From an uncultured Oscillospiraceae bacterium (GTDB lineage Bacteria > Bacillota > Clostridia > Oscillospirales > Oscillospiraceae), in assembly GCA_948616425.1 (NCBI GenBank), contig CAPGBJ010000100.1, positions 1 through 41,652 on the forward strand: a stretch of DNA of 41,652 bases, given 5' to 3'. The notes beneath the pieces are model-generated. The model was not told where the DNA came from. It worked only from the letters and a program-made list of their open reading frames with translations, and made no database searches. Positions within the stretch are counted from its first letter, which is position 1; every line of letters starts with the position of its first letter. The position numbers were made by a program, and so were the translations under genes. Below are positions 14,646 through 21,037 of this stretch, one piece after another.

Positions 14646-15671
14646 ATGGCAAAATCGGAAAATCAAAAAGTGAAAACGCTTTTTGTCGCAAAATACTTTC
14701 TGGAAAATTCAGACGAAAACCACCCCGTCACAGCCGGGGATATTACCGACTATCTCAAAAACGAATGTGGTATTGAAGCAGAACGCCGCGCCATTTACCG
14801 CGATATTGCCGCCCTCCGTGATGTGTTCGGCATGGACATAGACGGGGGTCAGGGCGGAAAATACCGCTTGCTATCCCGGCAATTTGAACTTGACGATTTA
14901 CGGCTACTGGCGGAATGTGTTCATGCTACAAAGTTTATTTCCGCTGAAAAGGCAAAAGAACTTGTTTGCACGATAGGTCAATTTTGCAGCAGCTACCAAT
15001 CCGAGGAATTGGAGAGGGAAGTTTTTCTATGTGACAGGGTAAAGACCACCCGCAAGGATATTCTATTGCTCATTGGCATTATCCATGCTGCTATGGCTGA
15101 TAAAGAGAACGGAAAACCTAAACCCCCACAAAAAATCAGTTTCAAATATTTGAAGTACACAATTCAAAATAAAAATACCCAAGTAGAACGCCATGGGGGA
15201 GCCACCTACAAAGTCAGCCCCTACAAGCTGCTGATAAACGATGGCAACTATTATCTGCTGGCCTATGACGATAAATCCCAAGATATGCGGACCTATCGTA
15301 TTGACCGCATGAAAGAAGTGACAGCTTTAAATGAGCCAAGGGAGGGCGCAGAAATCTTTGCAGCTATCGACATGGAAACATATACCCGCCGTGTATTCTC
15401 TATGTATGGAGGCCAACAGAAGCGCGTCAGTATTCGCTTTGATAATCCGTTGCTGGACACCGCGATAGAACGGTTTGGAATAACCCCCGATGTATTTTAC
15501 AGGCCAGACGGGGAGCAGCAATTTGTAGTGACCGCCGATGTGGAGATTAGCGACCAGTTCTTTTCATGGGTATGCGGCTTTCGGAAAAGGGCAAAGATTA
15601 TCAGTCCCCCCGATGTGGTGGCGGATATGCAAAAGTTCTTGAAAGATATTGCCGGGGGATACGAAACTTGA
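14646..15671 (+). CDS. WYL-domain transcriptional regulator
   Basis: The protein has 341 residues. The N-terminal winged helix (about 8-75) includes VTAGDITDYLKNECGIEAER and the recognition helix RRAIYRDIAALRD. The WYL domain (about 170-240) shows YKVSPYKLLINDGNYYLLAY and MRTYRIDRMKEV, the ligand-binding core of this family, and a C-terminal WCX-like extension follows. WYL proteins bind nucleic-acid fragments or nucleotides and regulate DNA-damage, phage-defence and element genes. Here it is convergent with the integrase, so it may control excision or replication; that is inference. Confidence 0.9.
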   Translation: MAKSENQKVKTLFVAKYFLENSDENHPVTAGDITDYLKNECGIEAERRAIYRDIAALRDVFGMDIDGGQGGKYRLLSRQFELDDLRLLAECVHATKFISAEKAKELVCTIGQFCSSYQSEELEREVFLCDRVKTTRKDILLLIGIIHAAMADKENGKPKPPQKISFKYLKYTIQNKNTQVERHGGATYKVSPYKLLINDGNYYLLAYDDKSQDMRTYRIDRMKEVTALNEPREGAEIFAAIDMETYTRRVFSMYGGQQKRVSIRFDNPLLDTAIERFGITPDVFYRPDGEQQFVVTADVEISDQFFSWVCGFRKRAKIISPPDVVADMQKFLKDIAGGYET

Positions 15672-15682
15672 TAAAAGATACT

Positions 15683-15719
15683 GAAAGCAGATAGAAACTT
15701 GCCGTTTCTATCTGCTTTC
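15683..15719. terminator. Terminator between the WYL and integrase genes
   Basis: Perfect 16-base arms (GAAAGCAGATAGAAAC and complement) with loop TTGCC lie between convergent stop codons. Short T-runs occur on both sides. Confidence 0.85.
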
Positions 15720-15732
15720 TTGTAGGAAGTTC

Positions 15733-16944
15733 TTAGAGCATGTTCAAATTGCCTTGCAGGATATTGACCCCCGACTTTGACACGGCGATATAATACCGCT
15801 GTGTCACTTGAATATTTCCATGCCCCATCTGATTGCACAGCAAATGGGTGGGGGTATTCATTTCCGCCATGAGTGTGCCATAGGTGTGCCGCAAGTGGTG
15901 ATATTTGAAGTCAATATGAAACCGGGCCTTGATTTCCCGCGTGGGGTATTTCATGGAGTTCACCGTCTGGATTTTCCCGTTAGGCAGACAGTTGACGAGT
16001 TCCGTTGAAAAAATCTGCTTGCCGCCCAAGTCCTCAATCTGCCGCCGATTCTGTTCCCGCAGCGCAGAGTATTGTGTTTCATCCTCTGACCGCCGCCGCG
16101 CCAATTCTTGAAAATACACTTTCAATTTGTCGCACATGTAAAGCGTCCGTCTGGCGTTGTGAGTTTTCAATGGCACCAACTTGATAAGTCCGTCCTGATA
16201 TTGCATTTGACGGTCAATCAAAATCGTACCGCGCTCCACGTCAACATTCTCCCATTTCAGCCCGAAACACTCATTGATACGCAGCCCGCAAAACCGCCCC
16301 AGCATGTACGCCGTTTCCGCGTTTGTCCCCCGGAAATAATCATCCAAAATTACAAGTTCTTCCCGGCTGAACGCCACAATGTCAATATCATCATCCGTTT
16401 TCAGCTTTGGCATGTGGATTCGTGTGTCCTTGTTAGTACACAGCTTATTGTAATTGTCCACAGCCAGATAATTCCGGGAATACGCCTGACCGAAAATCAG
16501 ATAGAACATTTTCAAGAAACTTTCGACATAGCGATAGGACAGCCCACGGTTATAGTACAGTTCGGTCAAATAGTCTACAACCTCCGCCGCGCTGATTTCA
16601 TCAATGTACCGTTTACCAAAAGCAGCGCACAGGTGATTGACCCACAGGCTTTCTTGCTTGCGAATGGTATTGTAGGCTTTGCCGCTCCGCCCCTTTTCGC
16701 AATACTCCTGATAAACCTCCGCCACCGTCTTTCTGACCGTGGGCTTTGGCTTGCGGGCGTTTTGTGCATTATCCACCGCCATTTGTCGCGCCTTGATTGC
16801 AGCCCGTTTCGTTTTCAGCGGACAGCCGTTTTCGTCCTTGCTGCCCTGTTTCGATATGCGTTTCCCGTCACGAGTGAACGTATAACGAAAAGCCCACAGC
16901 CCACTTTCTAACTGGAACACTCCCGCGTTATTTTGCTTTCCCAT
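15733..16944 (-). CDS. int: Tyrosine site-specific integrase
   Basis: The protein has 403 residues. The N-terminal arm-binding region has GVFQLESGLWAFRYTFTRDG, a core-binding helical domain spans about 70-160, and the catalytic domain about 185-400. Visible catalytic residues are R222 (GRFCGLRINE), K260 (VPLKTHNARRT), H349 and R352 (KYHHLRHTYGT), H375 (QMGHGNIQVT) and Y384 in QRYYIAV. I chose ATG 16944, with GGGAGG eight bases upstream; the frame is open to 17022 but without a ribosome site. It sits 215 bp from the right core repeat and has the gene order of an integrase beside its att site. It is of the Tn916/phage-like type. Confidence 0.95.
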   Translation of the reverse strand: MGKQNNAGVFQLESGLWAFRYTFTRDGKRISKQGSKDENGCPLKTKRAAIKARQMAVDNAQNARKPKPTVRKTVAEVYQEYCEKGRSGKAYNTIRKQESLWVNHLCAAFGKRYIDEISAAEVVDYLTELYYNRGLSYRYVESFLKMFYLIFGQAYSRNYLAVDNYNKLCTNKDTRIHMPKLKTDDDIDIVAFSREELVILDDYFRGTNAETAYMLGRFCGLRINECFGLKWENVDVERGTILIDRQMQYQDGLIKLVPLKTHNARRTLYMCDKLKVYFQELARRRSEDETQYSALREQNRRQIEDLGGKQIFSTELVNCLPNGKIQTVNSMKYPTREIKARFHIDFKYHHLRHTYGTLMAEMNTPTHLLCNQMGHGNIQVTQRYYIAVSKSGVNILQGNLNML

Positions 16945-16975
16945 GTTTGTTGCCTCCCGAAATGTGTAATTTCGA

Positions 16976-17022
16976 GTGCAACTTTTTTCGATTAAGCCAT
17001 GTGAAAACTTGCACAGGTGCAA
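16976..17022. repeat. Cluster of GTGCAA motifs at the right element end
   Basis: GTGCAA lies at 16976 and 17017 on the plus strand and at 17009 on the minus strand. The last two form TTGCAC-AG-GTGCAA. A CATGTGAAA at 16998-17006 is the inverse of TTTCACATG at 6483-6491 at the left end. Confidence 0.5.
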
Positions 17023-17029
17023 CCGCCGC

Positions 17030-17284
17030 GCCGCCTATGAGGAGGCCGAGCACGCCGCCAAGTTCGCCGAGCTGCTGGGCGAGGTGGTGACCGGCTCCAC
17101 CAAGAAGAACCTGGAGATGCGGGTCGAGGCCGAGAACGGCGCTACCGCCGGCAAGATGGCCATCGCCAAGAAGGCTAAGGAGCTGAATCTGGACGCTATC
17201 CACGACACCGTCCACGAGATGGCCCGTGACGAGGCCCGCCACGGCAAGGCGTTCAAGGGTCTGCTGGAGCGGTATTTCAAGTAA
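17030..17284 (+). pseudogene. Truncated rubrerythrin copy (3' part only)
   Basis: This encodes the C-terminal ~84 residues of the rubrerythrin at 5825, from AAYEEAEHAAKF to the stop, without the rubredoxin domain or the first diiron helix. A frame is open from GTG 16976 but begins with unrelated residues and has no ribosome site. Differences from the intact copy are mostly third-position changes plus W-to-Y, D-to-G and V-to-M upstream of the core. Both versions therefore came from recently functional genes. It is best explained as the host's original 3' end displaced by integration, joined to the left part of the element's attachment region. Confidence 0.85.
17159..17250 (+). repeat. Right copy of the 92-bp direct repeat (attR candidate)
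   Basis: Identical to 6242-6333. It is embedded in the truncated rubrerythrin copy beside the integrase gene, as expected for the integrase-proximal attachment site. Confidence 0.85.
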
Positions 17285-17312
17285 GATTTTCGCCGCAATT
17301 TCAGCACTTTTT

Positions 17313-17345
17313 GAGGGGAACGGGGAAACTCGTTCCCCTCTTTTT
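17313..17345 (+). terminator. Terminator of the truncated rubrerythrin copy
   Basis: The same GAGGGGAAC/GTTCCCCTC hairpin and T-run as at 6396-6428, slightly diverged. If integration occurred in the core repeat, this is the original host terminator. Confidence 0.85.
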
Positions 17346-17420
17346 GTCGTCAAAGTGTCCGATTGGTGTCCCGCTCCTGTGAGTGGTGCGCCAAAATTAG
17401 AAAACATGCTGCCAATAAAA

Positions 17421-17450
17421 TACCGCCCGCCCCCTCGGGGACGGGCGGTA
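17421..17450 (-). terminator. Terminator of the 61-residue gene
   Basis: Arms TACCGCCCG and CGGGCGGTA are extended by C/G pairs around a small loop. On the minus strand a T-rich stretch follows. Confidence 0.75.
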
Positions 17451-17456
17451 TATCGG

Positions 17457-17642
17457 TTATAGGGCGGAGCTAGGCAGATTGTCTACAAAGGCTTTCAGCT
17501 GGGACTGAGTATTGACCTGACTCAGCTGAAGCAAGATTGCCTGACGCTGGGCCGGGGTGCAGCGGTCGTAAAAAGCAGAAGCCTGGGGATTCTTTTGCAG
17601 TAGTTCTCCAAAGGTCACCGCCGCGTTCATATTGATATCCAT
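17457..17642 (-). CDS. Unknown small protein, 61 residues
   Basis: ATG 17642 has GAGGTGAT seven to eight bases upstream and the gene ends at its own terminator, so I take it as real. The product is mostly helical, with VTFGELLQKNPQASAFYDRC, TPAQRQAILLQLSQVNTQSQ and a final LKAFVDNLPSSAL. There is no membrane segment or recognised domain. It lies downstream of the uracil-DNA glycosylase on the same strand, with a 59-bp gap, and may share its transcript. Confidence 0.65.
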   Translation of the reverse strand: MDINMNAAVTFGELLQKNPQASAFYDRCTPAQRQAILLQLSQVNTQSQLKAFVDNLPSSAL

Positions 17643-17701
17643 ACAATCACCTCAAGGCTAGTATGGCCGGCTACCTGGAGAATATGCAGCCTTGTGCAGT
17701 A

Positions 17702-18277
17702 TCAATAGGTGTGGTCACAGACCTCCTTGATTTTCGCCTGGATTACTTTTAAATCTTCAAAGGTCTCTGGGCGGCGCCGAGGGTCTCGCAGGACAGCGGC
17801 GGGATGGAAGAGAGCGGTCATCCACAGGCCGTTTTTCTCAAACCACTGGCCGTGTTCCTTGGTAATTTTGAAGTCTGGCTTAATAATGCGGCAGGCGGAG
17901 ATGCGACCCAGGCAGATAATGATTTTGGGGCGGATAAGGGCCACCTGACTGCGCAGATAGTCGATGCAGGCGTCCTGCTCTGTGTTCAGAGGATCACGGT
18001 TCTGAGGTGGGCGACATTTGACCATGTTGGCGATATAGACATTCTTTTCACGGCTCAGGTCTATCATCTCCAGCATGTCGTCCAGCAGCTTGCCGCCCCG
18101 ACCCACAAAGGGCTTGCCCTGCAAGTCTTCGTTCTCGCCGGGACCCTCGCCAATGCACATGACCTCAGCGTCCCGGGGGCCAGTGCCGAAGACCACATTC
18201 TTCCGCGTGTCAGCCAGGGCACACTGCTGACAGGACAGACAGGCTTTTTCCAGGGACTCCCAATCTTGATACAACAT
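17702..18277 (-). CDS. Uracil-DNA glycosylase, family 4 (4Fe-4S)
   Basis: Removes uracil from DNA to start base-excision repair. The 191-residue length fits family 4. Iron-sulfur ligands are probably C16, C19, C88 and C104 (CLSCQQC, MVKCRPPQNR, ACIDYL). The active-site loop is GEGPGENEDLQGKPFVG near residue 43, with a C-terminal FHPAAVLRDP motif. I chose ATG 18277, preceded by AGGAGG at a good distance; the frame is open to 18322. A TATACT on the minus strand near 18322 may be its -10 box. Confidence 0.93.
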   Translation of the reverse strand: MLYQDWESLEKACLSCQQCALADTRKNVVFGTGPRDAEVMCIGEGPGENEDLQGKPFVGRGGKLLDDMLEMIDLSREKNVYIANMVKCRPPQNRDPLNTEQDACIDYLRSQVALIRPKIIICLGRISACRIIKPDFKITKEHGQWFEKNGLWMTALFHPAAVLRDPRRRPETFEDLKVIQAKIKEVCDHTY

Positions 18278-18327
18278 AGTGGATCCTCCTATTGATTCCC
18301 AGATTTCGACAGCATTGCCCATAGTAT

Positions 18328-18608
18328 ACCACAGGCCTGTCTATGAGGGAAGTACTTTTTTTCCTGTAAAAAAATTTTCCGACGGATATTTGTTATTTTT
18401 TTGTGGTCTTTTTATTTCAAGAGTTTGATTGAGTAAAAAAATGAGACACAAGATATAGGCCGAGAGGTGTGACCGAGCCAAATATCTTGTACAGAAAATA
18501 GGAAAACAGAGACCGCTCCACAAAAGTAGAACGAACGTTTTAACACGGTAAAATGTCAATTTTTATGCGAAATTGCGTACTTTAGAACAAAAATGACAGA
18601 AAAAAACT
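18328..18608. other. AT-rich gap upstream of the dcw cluster
   Basis: No gene is seen. An inverted repeat pairs ACAAGATAT (18448-18456) with ATATCTTGT (18482-18490), with GGC/GCC continuing the stem inside. It could be part of an unrecognised small RNA or a divergent regulatory site. Several A and T runs surround it. Confidence 0.35.
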
Positions 18609-18609
18609 C

Positions 18610-18638
18610 TTGATTTTTATGTCAACAGGATTTATACT
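18610..18638 (+). promoter_or_regulatory. Main promoter of the dcw cluster
   Basis: TTGATT (18610-18615) and TATACT (18633-18638) with a 17-bp spacer. This also rules out the in-frame start at 18610 for mraZ, since it would lie in the -35 box. Confidence 0.85.
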
Positions 18639-18648
18639 GAAAAGCGAA

Positions 18649-18664
18649 GTGGAGCAAAGTGGAG
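18649..18664 (+). promoter_or_regulatory. MraZ-type repeats
   Basis: Two perfect GTGGAG boxes (18649-18654 and 18659-18664) separated by four bases lie directly after the promoter. MraZ is known in Bacillus and Mycoplasma to bind GTGG(A/T)G-like or AAAGTG-like repeats at this spacing, so autoregulation is expected. Confidence 0.7.
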
Positions 18665-18708
18665 TGAAATCCCTGAATAAGAGGCCAAGGTGGGGCGAGG
18701 TGAAGGAC

Positions 18709-19125
18709 TTGACCGGCACGTATGAGCACAATATTGACGCCAAGGGCCGGCTGTTTATTCCTGCCAAACTTCGGGAGGAATTGGGAGAGACCTTCTACCT
18801 GGCCATGGGAGTGGACGCCTGTCTGGCTATCTATCCCCAGTCCACATGGGACCGCTTCACGGAAAAATTTTCCTCTCTGCCAATGAGTCAGTCCAAAGGG
18901 ATGCGCCGTCTATTTGCCAATGCCGCCAAATGTGAGCCAGACAGTCAAGGACGCATTGTCATTCCTCAGAAGCTGCGTAAATATGCCGCTCTGGAGAAGG
19001 AGACCGTTATTATCGGTGTAAACGACCGGGCGGAGATCTGGTCTGCCGACGCTTGGAACGAGATGGAAGAGGAGGAGATGACCCCAGAGAAGATGGCAGC
19101 TTGTATGGCGGAACTGGGGTTCTAA
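18709..19125 (+). CDS. mraZ: Transcriptional regulator MraZ
   Basis: DNA-binding protein with two AbrB-like halves. Each carries the family signature, seen here as IDAKGRLFIPAKLR near the N terminus and CEPDSQGRIVIPQKLR in the middle. It represses or activates the dcw operon. I start at TTG 18709 (giving MTGTYEHNIDAKG..., 138 residues), with GAGGTGA five bases upstream. GTG 18700 (141 residues) is the alternative. Earlier in-frame starts fall inside the promoter and operator region. It is the first gene of the cluster; rsmH follows after about 140 bp. Confidence 0.93.
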   Translation: MTGTYEHNIDAKGRLFIPAKLREELGETFYLAMGVDACLAIYPQSTWDRFTEKFSSLPMSQSKGMRRLFANAAKCEPDSQGRIVIPQKLRKYAALEKETVIIGVNDRAEIWSADAWNEMEEEEMTPEKMAACMAELGF

Positions 19126-19267
19126 CTCTCAAGAGGGGTTACGGCCCGACTGTTGGCACGCCTGTGGGCCAAGAGGTGTTTTTGCGGCGGCAGTGCCGCT
19201 CCAAAGACAGGTATCATTCATTCGCGTCTGGAAGCGCGAACGCTGCAAGGCTTTTGGGGGTGCGTTC
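19126..19267 (+). other. mraZ-rsmH intergenic segment
   Basis: 142 bp with small GC-rich stems (for example GCGGC...GCCGC near 19183-19197). No promoter or terminator is clear. The ribosome site of rsmH, GGGGGTG, lies at its end. Confidence 0.4.
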
Positions 19268-20202
19268 ATGGGTGAGTTTACCCACCGACCCGTCCTGCTG
19301 GACGAGTGTGTGGATGCTTTGCATATCCGCCCGGAGGGTGTTTATCTGGATGGCACTTTGGGTCGGGCGGGGCACAGTGTCCAAATTGTCCAGAGGCTGA
19401 CCACCGGCCGTTTGATCTGTGTAGATAGGGATCAGACGGCGCTGGATGCAGCCCAGAACCGACTGGCCCCGTGGCTGGACAAGGTGGAATTGGTCCACAG
19501 CAATTTCGACCGGGTGGATGAGATATTGGACAAGCTGTCCCTGTCTGGTGCAGACGGTATGCTTTTCGATTTGGGCGTGTCCTCACCCCAGCTGGATGAT
19601 GGCAGTCGAGGCTTCTCATATAACATAGATGCCCCGCTGGACATGAGAATGGACCTGAGGAGGGGCTCACTGCGGCCGATGTGGTCAATACTTGGTCCCA
19701 GGAGGAGTTGAGACGGATTATCTCCCAGTATGGTGAGGAACGCTGTGCCAATCAGATTGCTGGGGCGATTGTCCGACGCCGGGGAGAAAGGCCTATTTCC
19801 ACCACGCTGGAGCTGGTGGAGGTGATCAAAAGTGCCATGCCTCCCAAAGCGTTGAGGGAGAAGCAGCACCCCGCCAAGCGTACCTTCCAGGCCATTCGTA
19901 TTGCCGTCAATGATGAGCTGTCCTCGGTGGAGCGAATGCTCCGGCAGGCGGTTCCTCGGCTGAACCGAGCGGGGCGGCTGGCGGTGATCACATTCCATTC
20001 TTTGGAGGACCGTATAGTCAAGACCGGTTTGGCCAGCTTTGCCAGAGGGTGTACCTGTCCGCCAGATTTTCCGGTGTGTGTCTGCGGCAAGACGCCGGAG
20101 ATTAGACTGCTGAGCAAAAAACCCATACTTCCCAGTGTACAGGAGATTGAAGAGAATCCAAGGGCCCGCAGTGCCAAGCTGCGGGTAGCCGAAAAGCTGT
20201 AG
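19268..20202 (+). CDS. rsmH: 16S rRNA m4C1402 methyltransferase, one base short (frameshift)
   Basis: RsmH N4-methylates C1402 of 16S rRNA using SAM. ATG 19268 (MGEFTHRPVLLDECVDAL) has GGGGGTG upstream, and YLDGTLGRAGHS is the SAM-binding start. The frame reads DLGVSSPQLDDGSRGFSY and DAPLDMRMD, then breaks. The rest (LTAADVVNTWSQEELRRII... to TAG 20202) continues in the -1 frame. The break is at the G run 19662-19665. Adding a fifth G would give a continuous 311-residue protein of normal family length and alignment. Either the assembly lost one G or the gene is split. No classic slippery heptamer is seen. Confidence 0.88.
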
Positions 20203-20266
20203 AGGCGTATCGACTGCTGTATGTGCAGAGGCCGCCTCGTCGAATACGAATGATAAGGAGAACGTC

Positions 20267-20833
20267 ATGTCCAATCATCGCCGCCGTAATACAACTGCAT
20301 ATCGAACATACGGCAGCGTTGCCTATGCCCCCGCCTATGAGGGGAATACGGTTCGCGCCCCTCGCCGGGAGGAGGACCTCCGTCGTGCGCCCGCCCCGCG
20401 GCCCAAACAGCGCCAGCAGGTCCGCCGCTATGAGCGTATCCGGGTGCAGGTGCGGCCGGCAGGACAAATTGCCCCCTTCGCGGTGGTAGGTTTTCTAGCC
20501 GTAGCAATCTTTGCCGCCATGCTGATCACCAGTTATGCCCAACTGACAGTCGCCAATGATGAGATGGTATCTCTGCGCCGGGAGCTGTCAAGCCTCCAGA
20601 GTGAGAACAGTACACTCTCAGCCCAGTATGAGAAAGTTTTTGATTTGGCTACCATTCAAGAGGCGGTGGGGGACACGATGGTCCGGCCCACCAATGATCA
20701 GGTGGTGTACATCGACTTGTCCGCCCCTGATACAGTCACCCTCTACCAAGAGGACAGTTTGAACACAGGGTTCCAGGGACTGATGGAAGGGATTCGGAAT
20801 CTCTTTGGAGGGATCATAGAATATTTCCGCTGA
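20267..20833 (+). CDS. ftsL: Cell-division protein FtsL-like
   Basis: Single-pass divisome protein of 188 residues. A long basic cytoplasmic tail (about 1-67, Arg-rich) is followed by one membrane helix (69-90) and an extracellular coiled coil (about 92-130) with VSLRRELSSLQSENSTLSAQ, the leucine-zipper-like pattern by which FtsL pairs with DivIB and FtsB-type partners. The C terminus (about 150-188) is a short extension. Identity rests on topology and position between rsmH and the penicillin-binding protein, since FtsL sequence is poorly conserved. AAGGAG precedes ATG 20267. Confidence 0.82.
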   Translation: MSNHRRRNTTAYRTYGSVAYAPAYEGNTVRAPRREEDLRRAPAPRPKQRQQVRRYERIRVQVRPAGQIAPFAVVGFLAVAIFAAMLITSYAQLTVANDEMVSLRRELSSLQSENSTLSAQYEKVFDLATIQEAVGDTMVRPTNDQVVYIDLSAPDTVTLYQEDSLNTGFQGLMEGIRNLFGGIIEYFR

Positions 20834-21037
20834 CCCAGCCATATAGTTGGAGTGAGTCTGCCAGACGGCCCAAGGGTGGCAAGCGGCAGGCTGCACACCA
20901 GAGGAGTGCCGGCGGGGGCGGAGCCCACAAACTCACCCGGTATATATGGACCTGCACAGGACGCGGGTCCCGAAAGAGACTTCGGGCGCAAGAAAGAGAA
21001 TTTCTTGCGCCCTTTTTCCTGAGAGGAGGGTTGATTC
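20834..21037 (+). promoter_or_regulatory. Structured leader with possible attenuator before ftsI
   Basis: The 204-bp gap inside the operon is unusually structured. AGTCTGCC pairs with GGCAGGCT near 20855-20890. CCCGAA/TTCGGG (20969-20986) overlaps by three bases the first arm of a perfect terminator at 20984-21017, so the two stems compete. Read-through into ftsI and the rest of the cluster may be regulated here. I do not recognise the RNA family. Confidence 0.5.
20984..21017 (+). terminator. Intrinsic terminator inside the dcw operon
   Basis: Perfect 12-base arms (GGGCGCAAGAAA and complement) with a 5-base loop and five T, 20 bp before the ftsI start codon. By structure alone it is as good as an end-of-operon terminator. 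Confidence 0.85.

Larger units (their letters stand above)
6242..17250. mobile_element. Integrative element of about 10.9 kb in the rubrerythrin 3' end
   Basis: The limits are the two 92-bp identical copies of the rubrerythrin core; the exact crossover lies somewhere inside them. The integrase gene is next to the right end and reads inward from it. The content is a tyrosine integrase, serine recombinase, primase, SprT-like peptidase, three regulators, a PH-like/SHOCT membrane protein and unknown small genes. No relaxase, coupling protein, type IV secretion, capsid or terminase gene is visible, so it is a mobilisable or satellite-like island rather than a complete ICE or prophage. Codon use is less GC-rich at third positions than in the flanking chromosome, which supports transfer. 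Confidence 0.85.

Noticed and set aside
6242..17250. Suppressor tRNA carried by the element
   Set aside because: I looked for a T-arm-like GGTTC-x-A-x-x-C pattern and a 7-bp acceptor stem in the non-coding gaps and saw none. No tRNA or rRNA gene is visible anywhere in the window.
16976..17284. Truncated rubrerythrin copy as an expressed gene
   Set aside because: There is no ribosome site, the first 18 residues are unrelated, and half of the diiron ligands are missing.
19655..19672. Programmed -1 frameshifting in rsmH
   Set aside because: No X-XXY-YYZ slippery sequence or evident downstream pseudoknot, and topA shows the same one-base loss, so sequencing error is more likely.
20860..21017. 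T-box riboswitch before ftsI
   Set aside because: AGGGTGGCAAGCGG resembles the T-box core but lacks the TGGNACC sequence needed to pair with tRNA, and no specifier loop can be recognised.
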